Of a DNA stretch of 64,000 nt, positions 9,457 to 17,578 are shown one piece after another. Source of the DNA: Verrucomicrobiaceae bacterium (GTDB lineage: Bacteria > Verrucomicrobiota > Verrucomicrobiia > Verrucomicrobiales > Verrucomicrobiaceae). A program made the position numbers and the translations under genes. The stretch is from the NCBI GenBank assembly GCA_027484445.1, contig JAIXSY010000024.1, positions 99,881 to 163,880 on the forward strand, read 5' to 3'. The notes under the pieces were generated by a model. That model was given only the letters and a program-made list of their open reading frames with translations. It did no database searches and was not told where the DNA came from. Within the stretch, counting starts at the first letter, position 1. Each line of letters starts with the position of its first letter.

Positions 9457-10041
9457 TCACACCTTCGGCAAGGTGATGCGTTGCTTTTGCCCCTGATACT
9501 TGCCGATGCGTTTGCGATAGCTGGTGGCACAGGGTTCGCCTTTGAAGAACAGCATCTGGACGATGCCTTCGTCGGCATAGATGCGGCAGTCGGCAGCGGA
9601 GGAGTTCGAGAATTCGAGCGTGAGATGGCCGCTCCAGCCTGCTTCGGCAGGCGTGACGTTGGCGATGATGCCACAGCGGGCATAGGTGCTTTTGCCGACG
9701 CAGATGGCAGTCACATCGCCAGGCAGGCTGAGCTTTTCCACAGCGACGCCGAGGCCATAGCTTCGGGCCGGCAGGATGAAGAAGGAGCCGTGCTCGTCCT
9801 GCTTGAGGGCCACCTTTTCGAGGTTGCGCGGCTGGAAGTGCTTCGGGTCCACCACCGTGCCGGGAATGTGGCAGAAGACTTTGAACTCGCGGGACGAGAG
9901 CCGCAGATCGTAACCAAAGCTGCTCAGCCCGAAAGAGAGCACCTGCTGGCCATCCGCGAGTTGGCGCACGAGCTGCGGCTCAAACGGAAGGATCATGCCA
10001 CGGCGGGCGAATTCGGTGATTTGACGGTCATTGAGGATCAT
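9457..10041 (-). CDS. dcd: dCTP deaminase
   Basis: A 194-residue protein starting MILNDRQITEFARRGMILPF, essentially full length for Dcd. Family signatures are FGYDLRLSSREFKVF, GSFFILPARSYGLGVAVE, the catalytic-loop VGKSTYARCGIIAN and HLTLEFSNSS with the catalytic Glu. It deaminates dCTP to dUTP, a precursor of dTTP, and needs magnesium rather than zinc. A perfect Zur-like palindrome (10055-10083) lies 13 bases upstream and is shared with the divergent FmdB-like gene. This suggests zinc control of a zinc-free route to dUMP. Confidence 0.94.
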   Translation of the reverse strand: MILNDRQITEFARRGMILPFEPQLVRQLADGQQVLSFGLSSFGYDLRLSSREFKVFCHIPGTVVDPKHFQPRNLEKVALKQDEHGSFFILPARSYGLGVAVEKLSLPGDVTAICVGKSTYARCGIIANVTPAEAGWSGHLTLEFSNSSAADCRIYADEGIVQMLFFKGEPCATSYRKRIGKYQGQKQRITLPKV

Positions 10042-10054
10042 GGCTAGCCTGCAT

Positions 10055-10083
10055 CTTGTAATGCAACCTACTTGCATTACAAG
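10055..10083. promoter_or_regulatory. Zur-like operator, perfect 12-5-12 palindrome
   Basis: CTTGTAATGCAA-CCTAC-TTGCATTACAAG is a perfect inverted repeat. It contains the same AATGCA-N7-TGCATT core as 6138-6156. It lies between dcd (start 10041, minus) and the FmdB-like gene (start 10106, plus) and so can control both transcription units. Zur is inferred from regulon content, not shown. Confidence 0.7.
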
Positions 10084-10105
10084 CCTGGAGACTCAATGTG
10101 TCCTC

Positions 10106-10339
10106 ATGCCCACCTACCTCTACGAAACCCTGCCGCCGACGCCTGACCTGCCTGTGCGGCGTTTTGAAGTGAAGCAGAGCATGCGTGATGCCGCGCTGAC
10201 GCACGATCCTGAGACGGGTCACCCGGTGCGACGCGTGCCGCAGGCCAGTTTTTATCTCGGTGGCGTGCGCAGCCTCGCCGTCGCGCCGCTCGATGGCGGC
10301 GGCTGTTGCGGGCCGGGCGGCGGTGCCTGCCATCATTGA
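10106..10339 (+). CDS. FmdB-like small protein lacking zinc-ribbon cysteines
   Basis: A 77-residue protein: MPTYLYETLP, then RRFEVKQSMRDAALTHDP, then GHPVRRVPQASFYLGG. The layout follows FmdB/CxxC_CXXC_SSSS zinc-ribbon proteins (typically MPTYEYRC..CG..FE..QSMSD..L..CP.CG..VRR), but every cysteine of the ribbon is replaced. A separate Gly/Cys/His tail (GGGCCGPGGGACHH) closes the protein. It is the first gene after the Zur-like palindrome and leads a plus-strand run with 9 bases to the lipoprotein gene. It is probably a zinc-independent stand-in of the sort Zur controls for ribosomal proteins L31 and L36. The cellular role of FmdB is not settled. Confidence 0.72.
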   Translation: MPTYLYETLPPTPDLPVRRFEVKQSMRDAALTHDPETGHPVRRVPQASFYLGGVRSLAVAPLDGGGCCGPGGGACHH

Positions 10340-10348
10340 AAACTCACC

Positions 10349-11182
10349 ATGACGACCTCTCGCTTCTCCATGCTTTCCCGATGCCTCCCATGGCTTTGCG
10401 CCTTGAGCCTGATCGCCTGCCACAAGGCCCCGGAAACGGCTCAAACAGTCATTTGGCAGCAACTGACTGCTTTCGACGAAACTGCTGCGAAAGCAGAAGG
10501 ACTCGCGCAGGTGGGTGATGTGGCGGCTTTGAGGCAAATGCAGCCGGAAGTCGTCAAAACGGGCTCATCTGTCACTCCGGACACGATTCCGTCGAATGCG
10601 AAAAACCCAGCGGGCCTTGCTGAGCCTCTTGCAGACCTGGCTGAACTCATCGCCAAGCTGTCCGCAGCTGATTTGAGCGAGGATGACCTCAAGACCTACA
10701 CCCTGGCGCTGCATCCGCTGGTGGCGCTGATGATGAAGGAGGCTGGAATGCCGCACATCCATGCCAATGAAGGCCCGCACGGCGGCTTCTTCCATCCCAT
10801 CTTCGGCAGTGATGGCAAACAGGCGGCCACGCTTGAGATCAAGCTGCATGACGACGCGGGTGATCTCGAGGTGTGGCTCGTCAAAGGCGGTCGCGATGGC
10901 CCGGCGCTCGATCTGCCGCTCGACAGCGTGCTGAAACTCGACTTCCCCGATTTGAAACGCCAGATCGAGCTCCGCGTGCGTGATCGCGAGAAAAACGCAG
11001 GCGAAGACGGCTTCTCCAATCTTCGCAACGGCCAGACGAACTACTTCATCTTTCCCGGCGAAACCGGGGCCGATGCGAAATGGCTCATGGGCGTCGATTT
11101 TGCCGCCAAAGCCCGGCTCACACTGCCAGGCGGCCTCAGCAGCGAGGTCTTCGTTTTGAAGCCGCATGTGCATCATGAGTGA
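10349..11182 (+). CDS. Zinc-island lipoprotein with His-rich segment
   Basis: A 277-residue protein with a lipobox LIAC ending at Cys24, so an exported lipoprotein. The middle contains MPHIHANEGPHGGFFHPIFG, a His-rich stretch likely to bind zinc, and the end is VHHE. The C-terminal half is a beta-rich domain (ATLEIKLHDDAGDLEVWLVK; TNYFIFPGETGADAKWLMGV). Position before an ATPase, an FtsX-type permease and DUF3299 proteins resembles the zinc-responsive PA4063-PA4066 operon of Pseudomonas aeruginosa. It would present zinc to the transporter at the periplasmic side. Its last codons overlap the ATPase start. Confidence 0.75.
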   Translation: MTTSRFSMLSRCLPWLCALSLIACHKAPETAQTVIWQQLTAFDETAAKAEGLAQVGDVAALRQMQPEVVKTGSSVTPDTIPSNAKNPAGLAEPLADLAELIAKLSAADLSEDDLKTYTLALHPLVALMMKEAGMPHIHANEGPHGGFFHPIFGSDGKQAATLEIKLHDDAGDLEVWLVKGGRDGPALDLPLDSVLKLDFPDLKRQIELRVRDREKNAGEDGFSNLRNGQTNYFIFPGETGADAKWLMGVDFAAKARLTLPGGLSSEVFVLKPHVHHE

Positions 11183-11837
11183 CGCCATCATCCAGCTCCA
11201 CAGCCTGCGCCACCAGCTCGCCCCCGGCGTGCAGTTCATGCTGGAGGCCCTGCGCCTCGATCCCGGTGAGAGCCTTGCGCTCACGGGTCCGAGCGGTTGC
11301 GGAAAAAGCACGCTGCTCCAGTTCATCGCCGGGCTGACACGCTCGCAGCATGGCAGCGTGCGGGTGATCGGCACGGAGCTGGGCAGCCTCAGCACTGCGG
11401 CGCTGGATCGGCATCGCGGCAGGCACATCGGGCTGGTGTTTCAGAGCTTTCACCTGCTCAGCGCCTTCACCGCTTTGGAGAATGTGCTCATCGGGCAGCG
11501 CTTCTCAGGTCGTGAAGGAGACGCGGCGGAGATGCTGGCACGGGTGGGCCTTTCTCATCGGCTTCACACGCGGGCCAGCAGGCTCTCCATCGGCGAGAGG
11601 CAGCGCGTCGCCATCGCCCGCGCCTTGCTCGGCAAGCCGGAGATCCTCCTCGCCGATGAACCCACCGGCTCGCTCGATCCCAAAACCGGCCGTCAGGTCT
11701 TCGATCTCATGCGCGATCTCGTCCACGAGCACGGCACCACCTTTTTGATGGTAACCCATGATCTGGCCCTCGCCAAAGAGCTGCCGCGCCAGTTCGACTG
11801 CTCGCACCTGATTCGTAGCGAGGAGGTGGCAGCGTGA
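11175..11837 (+). CDS. ABC transporter ATP-binding protein (LolD/MacB type)
   Basis: A 220-residue ATPase starting MSDAIIQLHSLRHQLAPGVQ. It has Walker A TGPSGCGKSTLLQF, Q-loop VFQSFHLLSAF, signature LSIGERQRVAIARAL, Walker B ILLADEPTGSLD and H-loop VTHDLALA. It belongs to the LolD/MacB/FtsE group that partners FtsX-like permeases. Its start overlaps the end of the lipoprotein gene by 8 bases, indicating translational coupling. The partner permease follows only at 12541, because an antisense toxin-antitoxin pair fills the gap. Zinc-related transport is inferred from context. Confidence 0.92.
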   Translation: MSDAIIQLHSLRHQLAPGVQFMLEALRLDPGESLALTGPSGCGKSTLLQFIAGLTRSQHGSVRVIGTELGSLSTAALDRHRGRHIGLVFQSFHLLSAFTALENVLIGQRFSGREGDAAEMLARVGLSHRLHTRASRLSIGERQRVAIARALLGKPEILLADEPTGSLDPKTGRQVFDLMRDLVHEHGTTFLMVTHDLALAKELPRQFDCSHLIRSEEVAA

Positions 11838-11839
11838 TT

Positions 11840-12241
11840 TCACACCGACCAGTCTTCGACCTTCAATCCGGCCACGCGGCAGAATTCCTTGGTGTTGGTC
11901 GTGATCACCGTCAGATCGTCATGCAGAGCAATGGCGGCGATCTTCAGATCATTCGGACCAATGACTTTTCCTTGCTGCTCCAGCTCATAACGAATGCGCC
12001 CATACTCCCAAGCGGCAAAATCATCGAAGGGATGCGACTGAAAAGGCAGGAAAAGCTTTTGGAGCAGCGCCATGCGCCTCTCGCTGTTTCCATAACCGCG
12101 AGCACCGGTCCAAAGCTCGGCTTTCACCACCGAGCATGTTCGGATCTCCTCGGTCGGCACGCTTTCCAATTTCGATTCGATCACGCCGCCTGGGTTCTTC
12201 AGGTGGTGTATCCAAATGCAGGTGTCGATGAGGTAGGCCAT
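11840..12241 (-). CDS. vapC: PIN-domain VapC-type toxin
   Basis: A 133-residue PIN-domain protein starting MAYLIDTCIWIHHLKNPGGV. Acidic metal-binding residues appear in DTCIWI, VKAELWTGA and GPNDLKIAAIAL, with a final TTNTKEF motif. VapC toxins are Mg-dependent RNases, usually cutting tRNA or rRNA. The start overlaps the antitoxin stop by one base (TGATG), as is typical for toxin-antitoxin operons. It is antisense to, and inserted between, the ATPase and permease genes of the zinc ABC system; its stop lies 2 bases from the ATPase stop. Confidence 0.88.
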   Translation of the reverse strand: MAYLIDTCIWIHHLKNPGGVIESKLESVPTEEIRTCSVVKAELWTGARGYGNSERRMALLQKLFLPFQSHPFDDFAAWEYGRIRYELEQQGKVIGPNDLKIAAIALHDDLTVITTNTKEFCRVAGLKVEDWSV

Positions 12242-12483
12242 CACCAGGGCTCCAGTTTTTCGGTCGGCAGTTCAGGCGGCGCTTCGAAGGGTTCGCTGCC
12301 CCAATCTTCGGCGATCTTCCGCAGCCAGCCTTTCGGCCAGCCGGTGGCGGTGAACTCGGTTTCATCCGGCCATAGCGGATTGGGCGCTTCCAATAGCTTC
12401 TCCACCTGCTTCTCCAGCGCCGCGCTTTGGTCGGGCGGCAGGCTTAGCAGTCGTTGGTCGAGTTTCATGGCGAGCGCACTCAT
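12241..12483 (-). CDS. Putative antitoxin partner of VapC
   Basis: An 80-residue protein (MSALAMKLDQRLLSLPPDQS and onward, ending PTEKLEPW), immediately upstream of and one base overlapping vapC. The helical N-terminal part (ALEKQVEKLLEAP) would be the DNA-binding or dimerising part, and the acidic, proline-rich C-terminus (SEPFEAPPELP) the toxin-neutralising tail. I do not recognise a named antitoxin family; the call rests on position, size and coupling. An internal ATG at 12468 is an alternative start. Confidence 0.65.
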   Translation of the reverse strand: MSALAMKLDQRLLSLPPDQSAALEKQVEKLLEAPNPLWPDETEFTATGWPKGWLRKIAEDWGSEPFEAPPELPTEKLEPW

Positions 12484-12540
12484 GGCTGCATTCTACGAGT
12501 CCACCCTCGCCTTTGCAACCCACCAGAAAGGAGGCCTCGT

Positions 12541-13779
12541 ATGACCCTCCCACGCATTGCCTGGCGTTATCTCACTGCGCGGCCGTTGGTCACGCTGCTC
12601 ACGCTGGCGGGCATCGCGCTCGGGGTGGCGCTCATCGCGGCGGTGCTCACGCTGCGTCGCGAGACGGAGCGCACGTTTCAAAGAGAAGCGGGCCTGTTTG
12701 ATCTCGTCGTCGGGGCCAAGGGCAGCCCGCTCCAGCTCACGCTCAGCAGCGTGTATCACCTCGACATGCCCACCGGCAATCTGCCGTGGTCTTTGTATGA
12801 AAAACTGCGTGAGAACCGCCGAATCGCCACGGCCATTCCCATCGGTCTTGGAGACAACTACCGCGGCTTCCGCATCGTCGGCACGGAGCCGCATCTGTTT
12901 GATCTCCAGCATGAGGGGCGTGCTTTTTTCAGCTTTGCCGAAGGTCGTGTCTTCAAAGACGACTTCGAGGTCGTGCTCGGCTCGCAAGTGGCCGCCAGCA
13001 CAGGATTGAAGATCGGCGATACCTTCGCGGGCACGCATGGCCTCGTGCAGATGCCAGGCAGCGAGGAGCATGGCGAGTTCCCGTATCGCGTGTGCGGCAT
13101 CCTCGCGCCCACCGGCACCGCGCAGGATCGCGCCATCTTTGGCACGCTGCGCAGCGTGTGGATCATTCATGACAAGGAGCACAAGCTGCACGCCGCCATC
13201 CAAGGCACGGCCAGCCGCGCTGAATCGCCGCTGGAGGTCACCGCCGTGCTCATCCAGCTAAAGGCACGCGGCCTGCGCCTGTGGGTGGCCGATGACATCC
13301 GCAACAACACCGAAGGCATGCCCGCCATCCCGGTGAATGAGATTTTGCGTCTGTATCAAAACGTGCTCGAGCCCGTGCAGAAGACACTGCTCGCCGTCGC
13401 GGCACTCGTCGTGATCGTTTCATGCTTCACCGTGCTCGTCACGCTGCATCAGGCGGTGGAGAGACGACGGCGTGATCTCGCCATCATCCGCTGTCTCGGC
13501 GGTCGTCGCTGGGAAGTTGCCACGCTGGTCATGCTGGAGGCGGTGTTTCTCACGCTGGGCGGTCTCATCATGGGTTTGCTGCTCGGGCATGGTCTGCTCG
13601 CCACCGCCGCACCTCTGCTGCGGGATCGCACCGGCCTGCTCATCCAGCCTTGGAGCATGGATCAGGCGGAAATCACCGCGCTGCTCGTCATCGCGGCCGC
13701 CGGGCTGCTCTCCGGCCTTCTTCCTGCCCTCTCCAGCTACCGTCGCACACCATCACACGATCTCGGAATCACCGAATGA
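12541..13779 (+). CDS. FtsX/MacB-type ABC transporter permease
   Basis: A 412-residue permease with a strong Shine-Dalgarno (AAAGGAGG at 12528-12535) before the ATG. It has one N-terminal membrane helix (RPLVTLLTLAGIALGVALIA), a large periplasmic MacB-like domain, and three C-terminal helices (LLAVAALVVIVSCFTVLV; VMLEAVFLTLGGLIMGLLLG; LLVIAAAGLLSGLLPALSS). The segment ERRRRDLAIIRCLGGRRWEV is the FtsX coupling loop. It is the partner of the ATPase at 11175, separated by the vapBC insertion. Its stop overlaps the next ATG (ATGA). Such transporters usually act on lipids, lipoproteins or drugs; the zinc role is from context. Confidence 0.9.
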   Translation: MTLPRIAWRYLTARPLVTLLTLAGIALGVALIAAVLTLRRETERTFQREAGLFDLVVGAKGSPLQLTLSSVYHLDMPTGNLPWSLYEKLRENRRIATAIPIGLGDNYRGFRIVGTEPHLFDLQHEGRAFFSFAEGRVFKDDFEVVLGSQVAASTGLKIGDTFAGTHGLVQMPGSEEHGEFPYRVCGILAPTGTAQDRAIFGTLRSVWIIHDKEHKLHAAIQGTASRAESPLEVTAVLIQLKARGLRLWVADDIRNNTEGMPAIPVNEILRLYQNVLEPVQKTLLAVAALVVIVSCFTVLVTLHQAVERRRRDLAIIRCLGGRRWEVATLVMLEAVFLTLGGLIMGLLLGHGLLATAAPLLRDRTGLLIQPWSMDQAEITALLVIAAAGLLSGLLPALSSYRRTPSHDLGITE

Positions 13780-15503
13780 GCACGCCGCAGCCCAAATCAT
13801 CCGCCGCCTTTGCCAGCATCGCCCTGCTGGCCTTGCTGCTCGTGCTCGTGTGGCTGGCCCAGCCTTCGGAATCACCACCGCAGGCTTCTTCGTTCACTGC
13901 ACTGCCACCGCTTGCCCTGCCCTCTCTGGCGGAAAAGGAGGCCGCAGAGCCGCTGCCCCCCGCCAGCGGCCCGGCCACACGCATCGACTTCAAACTGCTC
14001 GATGAGTCTCGACAGCCTGATCCGCTGAAGATGGAGGTCATCTACCCGCCGCAGCTTGAGCAACTCGATGGTCGCCTGGTCGAGATCGTCGCCTTCATGG
14101 CTCCGTTTGAATCGCTGGAGGACATGAGCGAGTGCCTGATGCTGCCTGCCTATGTCGGCTGCTTTTTTTGTGCGCCGCCCAGTTTCACGCAGGTCGTCTT
14201 TGTGCGTCAAAAAGACGATGGCAGGCCGAAAAAGCCCTTCATCGAGGCCCCATCACTCGTCACCGGCACGCTGCGGCTGCTGAAGCCCGGCAGTCGCGAT
14301 CCCGCGCATGAGATGGAGATGATCTACGTCATCGATCACGCCACGGTAGTGCCTTACGATGGCTCGAATGCACCCACCCGCGTGCCTGGACATTGGCAGA
14401 AAGAAAATCCCACTGCCGCCAATCTCGGGAACGCCCCGGTGAAGCTCGATCCCATCCAGCCAGCGGACCTCGTGCCCGTCATCGCCAAGCTGCGCGGCCT
14501 GGAGGTGAAGAAGCCCATCAAGTTCACCACCTACAAGCCCGCAGAACTCGAAAGCGCCGTCGAAGTGCGCATCAACTCCCGCCGCGCCGCCGGTGGCTGG
14601 GCCACGCATCAGCGCGTGTGGCAGGCGCTTGGCTTCGCCGATGAAAAAGACGACCTGCGGCTCGTGTTGCGAGGCATCACCCTTCAGCACGTCATCGGCT
14701 ACAGCAATGCTGCGGGAGATCACATCCGCTACAACGGCGATCTCCAGCTCACCCAGCCCGCCACGCGACTCGAACTCGTCAAAGTCATCGCTGAAGCCCT
14801 GCTGCGGCAAAATCACGATCTCCGCCATCTCGATACCGCCCTGCACGGCGATACGAACACCGATGCCCGCCTCGCCGCCGCTGCGGTGCTCCAGGGAGAT
14901 CTCATCAACACCGCACGCCGCTACGCCGCGCATCATCGGCTGCGTGATCCTGCGCCGAATGCCACCTTCGCTTACTTCGGAGGTTATCCAGCCGCGAAGA
15001 TGGCCCTTCAGCAGCTCGAAACTCTGCCCTGGCAGATGGGACCCTTTTTCACCGAGCAATTCGCACCCAATGGCGAGCCGCAGGCGCTGGATGACCTCCT
15101 CAAAAAGCCACCCACCACCACCGCCGCGATCATTCATCCCGTCTTCCACGCCCGGCCGCAGGACGACACGCCGGTCGAAGTGCCGGCGACCTTTGCCGAT
15201 GCGCTGCGCGATGAAAAACCCATCGCCACCGGCATCCTCGGCGAGGCCGCGCTGCTGGTCTGGCTCGAGAACGGCCGCGCACTCGGCCCCCACATGTCCG
15301 CCGCCGATGGCTGGCGCGGTGATCGCTACGCCTTCTGGAAAGATGGCACCTTGCTCATCCAAACGCACTGGCTCAATGAAGACGAAGCCGCTGAGTTTCA
15401 CAAATCCGCGCAGCCACGTGAAGGCTTCAAAGTCATTCGGAAACCCAGTTCCAGAATCGTCCATCTCATCACTGGAGCTGGAAAAGACACCCTGAAACCA
15501 TGA
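13776..15503 (+). CDS. DUF3299 protein with a long C-terminal extension, membrane-anchored
   Basis: A 575-residue protein starting MSTPQPKSSAAFASIALLAL, with one N-terminal hydrophobic anchor. The DUF3299 core (about residues 85-200) contains LDGRLVEIVAFMAPFESLED and AYVGCFFCAPPSFTQVVFV with a CxxC-like pair. The remaining 370 residues contain an EF-P-like or beta-propeller-free mixed region that I cannot place. A DUF3299 gene also ends the zinc-responsive PA4063-PA4066 operon. It begins within the permease stop (ATGA), so they are translated together, and its own stop overlaps the next DUF3299 gene. Confidence 0.78.
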   Translation: MSTPQPKSSAAFASIALLALLLVLVWLAQPSESPPQASSFTALPPLALPSLAEKEAAEPLPPASGPATRIDFKLLDESRQPDPLKMEVIYPPQLEQLDGRLVEIVAFMAPFESLEDMSECLMLPAYVGCFFCAPPSFTQVVFVRQKDDGRPKKPFIEAPSLVTGTLRLLKPGSRDPAHEMEMIYVIDHATVVPYDGSNAPTRVPGHWQKENPTAANLGNAPVKLDPIQPADLVPVIAKLRGLEVKKPIKFTTYKPAELESAVEVRINSRRAAGGWATHQRVWQALGFADEKDDLRLVLRGITLQHVIGYSNAAGDHIRYNGDLQLTQPATRLELVKVIAEALLRQNHDLRHLDTALHGDTNTDARLAAAAVLQGDLINTARRYAAHHRLRDPAPNATFAYFGGYPAAKMALQQLETLPWQMGPFFTEQFAPNGEPQALDDLLKKPPTTTAAIIHPVFHARPQDDTPVEVPATFADALRDEKPIATGILGEAALLVWLENGRALGPHMSAADGWRGDRYAFWKDGTLLIQTHWLNEDEAAEFHKSAQPREGFKVIRKPSSRIVHLITGAGKDTLKP

Positions 15504-16090
15504 AACGAACTCTTTTCGCCTTCATCGCCAGTTTTAGCCTCGCCCACGCTCAAGAGCACAAGCTGCCCGCTGAGTCCAAAGACGCCAAAAGTGCCTACCA
15601 AGCCGCCACAGAGCCCACCGAAGCCGTTTTGGCTGATTGGGACTTTTTGGACAAAACCGATGTCGTCGTCAGCGACGGCAAAAAAGATGCCACCATCAAC
15701 TACCCGGCTGAAATCAAGGCACTCGATGGCAAGCGCATCGCTATCGTCGGCTTCATGGCTCCGTATGAAAAGCTCGATGACATGAGCACCAGCATGATCC
15801 TGCCAGCCTACGTCGGCTGCTACTTCTGCAGTCCGCCCGCCGTCACCCAGGTCGTGCTCATCCAGCAGAAGAACGAAAAGAAGGAAAAACGCCCATTCAT
15901 CAATGAGGCCGTGCTCGTCACCGGCACGCTGCGCCTCTTCACCTTCGCCAGCCAGCACCTCGCGCATCAGGCGGACTTCATGTATGCCCTCGACGACGCC
16001 ACCGTCGAGGTCTTCACCGGCAAAAACAAACCCCGCCGCACCCCTGCGCACCTACCGCCGGACCCGCGCAAACAACCCAAGATCTATTAA
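15500..16090 (+). CDS. DUF3299 secreted protein, second copy
   Basis: A 196-residue protein with signal peptide (MKRTLFAFIASFSLAHAQEH). The DUF3299 core reads LDGKRIAIVGFMAPYEKLDD and AYVGCYFCSPPAVTQVVLI, closely parallel to the core of the preceding gene, so the two are a tandem duplication of which this one is the short form. The cysteine pair GCYFC is retained. It starts 4 bases inside the preceding gene and is followed 3 bases later by hisI. A periplasmic role with the ABC transporter is inferred. Confidence 0.82.
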   Translation: MKRTLFAFIASFSLAHAQEHKLPAESKDAKSAYQAATEPTEAVLADWDFLDKTDVVVSDGKKDATINYPAEIKALDGKRIAIVGFMAPYEKLDDMSTSMILPAYVGCYFCSPPAVTQVVLIQQKNEKKEKRPFINEAVLVTGTLRLFTFASQHLAHQADFMYALDDATVEVFTGKNKPRRTPAHLPPDPRKQPKIY

Positions 16091-16093
16091 ACC

Positions 16094-16573
16094 ATGCCCA
16101 CCACCCCATTCGCCCCGCGTCTCACCGTCGAACAAGTCGAAGAAGGCCGCGATCTCGCCCCGAAATTCGACGCCAGCGGCCTCATGCCAGCCATCACCAC
16201 CGACTTCACCAGCGGCGAACTGCTCATGGTCGGCTACATGAACGCTGAAGCCCTGCAAAAGACCATCACCACGGGCGAGGCGCATTACTTCAGCCGCAGT
16301 CGCCAGGTGCTCTGGCACAAAGGCGCCACCTCCGGCTTCGTGCAAAAAGTGCGCGAGCTGCGCATCGACGATGATCAGGACTGCGTGTGGCTGCGTGTCG
16401 AAACCACCGGCGGCGCGAATTGCCACGTCGGCTACCGCTCCTGCTTTTATCGCGCCATTCCCACGGGCGATGACTACACCGGAGCCGATGGCTGCCTCGA
16501 ATGGAAAGAGGAAGGCAAAGTCTTCGATCCCCAGGCGGTGTATGGCGATGCCCCCAACCCCACCAAGCTATGA
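16094..16573 (+). CDS. hisI: Phosphoribosyl-AMP cyclohydrolase with altered zinc site (HisI2-like)
   Basis: A 159-residue enzyme of histidine synthesis that opens the purine ring of PR-AMP. The core [39 protein letters not shown] and [11 protein letters not shown] is typical. In normal HisI a DCDxD motif provides one zinc cysteine plus acidic magnesium ligands; here it reads DDDQDC, so that cysteine is Asp. The other two zinc cysteines (ANCH, RSCF) remain, and a new cysteine sits 4 residues on. HisI paralogues next to COG0523 genes are known as candidates for zinc-sparing duplicates. It is coupled to the following COG0523 gene (ATGA overlap). No other HisI is in the window for comparison. Confidence 0.88.
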   Translation: MPTTPFAPRLTVEQVEEGRDLAPKFDASGLMPAITTDFTSGELLMVGYMNAEALQKTITTGEAHYFSRSRQVLWHKGATSGFVQKVRELRIDDDQDCVWLRVETTGGANCHVGYRSCFYRAIPTGDDYTGADGCLEWKEEGKVFDPQAVYGDAPNPTKL

Positions 16574-17565
16574 GCCGCATCCCCATCGTTCTCATCGCCG
16601 GATTTCTCGGCGCGGGCAAGACCACCTTTCTCCGCGCTCTGATGGGCGCTTTGAAGGAGCGCAAAGTCGGCTTCAGCGTCGTGGTGAACGACTTTGAAAA
16701 TGCCGAGATCGACGCCGCGCGGCTGCGTGAGCTCGATGTCGAAGTGCAGGCCATCAACGGCTCCTGCGTCTGCTGCTCCTCGCTGAACGACTTCATGCTC
16801 ACGCTCGGCACCATTGATGTGCCACGCGGTGGCGTGCTGCTCGTCGAGGCGAACGGCGCGTCCGATTTCATCACGCTCATCGCCGCCATCGCCATGCGTG
16901 GCGAGTGCCGTCGCTTCCTTTCGCCATTGCAGGTCAGCATGATCGACGCCGTGCGCTGGCAGAAGCGCCGCAAACACAACTTGCTCGAACAAGAGCAGGT
17001 CAAAACCAGCACGCACTGGATGCTCACGCACACCGGCAGCGTCAAAACACCACGCCTCGCAGGCATCCGCGCCGCTTTGAAAATCCTCACGCCACGCGGC
17101 CAGGAGACCGATGTGGAGTGCTTTGCCGATTTCCTGCGACTGCAAAGCGCCACGGCCCGTTTTTCCGCACCCGAGGCACCCAAAGCCCAGCTTTTCGACG
17201 AAGCCACCGCCGCCGAGCCGCACGAGCATCACCATCATCACGATGACGAACGCGCCTTCACCTCCATGCGCGTGCCCGTGCCCTTTGTCGTGCAACGCAG
17301 CGATCTCGAACGCGTGCTGCGACACCTGCCCGAGGAGGTCATCCGCGTGAAAGGCCTCTGCCGGCTCGCCGACCTACCGCAGATCCCTTTTTCCTTCCAG
17401 CATGTGCGCCCGGAGGGTGAAACGTGGTTCCTCCCCATGCTAGGCAGCCTCGGCATCATCCCCAGCGGCGTCGTCATCGGCGTGGGCCTGCCCGAAGCCC
17501 ACATCCACGCCCAATTCGAAGCCCTGCCGAGTGCCGAGCTGGCACCAGAGCTGAAAGTTTGCTAA
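16570..17565 (+). CDS. COG0523 GTPase with CxCC and a His-rich loop
   Basis: A 331-residue G3E GTPase starting [20 protein letters not shown]. It shows switch [16 protein letters not shown], the metal motif NGSCVCCSS and a histidine run [12 protein letters not shown] between the GTPase and C-terminal domains. The C-terminal CobW_C part ([20 protein letters not shown]) is shortened. The His run and CxCC fit a zinc-binding chaperone. It overlaps the hisI stop, which makes HisI a possible client. This is the third COG0523 gene within 12 kb, and its sequence is clearly different from the other two. Confidence 0.9.
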   Translation: MSRIPIVLIAGFLGAGKTTFLRALMGALKERKVGFSVVVNDFENAEIDAARLRELDVEVQAINGSCVCCSSLNDFMLTLGTIDVPRGGVLLVEANGASDFITLIAAIAMRGECRRFLSPLQVSMIDAVRWQKRRKHNLLEQEQVKTSTHWMLTHTGSVKTPRLAGIRAALKILTPRGQETDVECFADFLRLQSATARFSAPEAPKAQLFDEATAAEPHEHHHHHDDERAFTSMRVPVPFVVQRSDLERVLRHLPEEVIRVKGLCRLADLPQIPFSFQHVRPEGETWFLPMLGSLGIIPSGVVIGVGLPEAHIHAQFEALPSAELAPELKVC

Positions 17566-17578
17566 ATCCCGCGTCATC

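Noticed and set aside
11834..12544. 236-codon plus-strand open frame bridging the ATPase and permease genes
   Set aside because: The PIN-domain toxin and its partner on the minus strand explain the region; the bridging frame has no transporter features.
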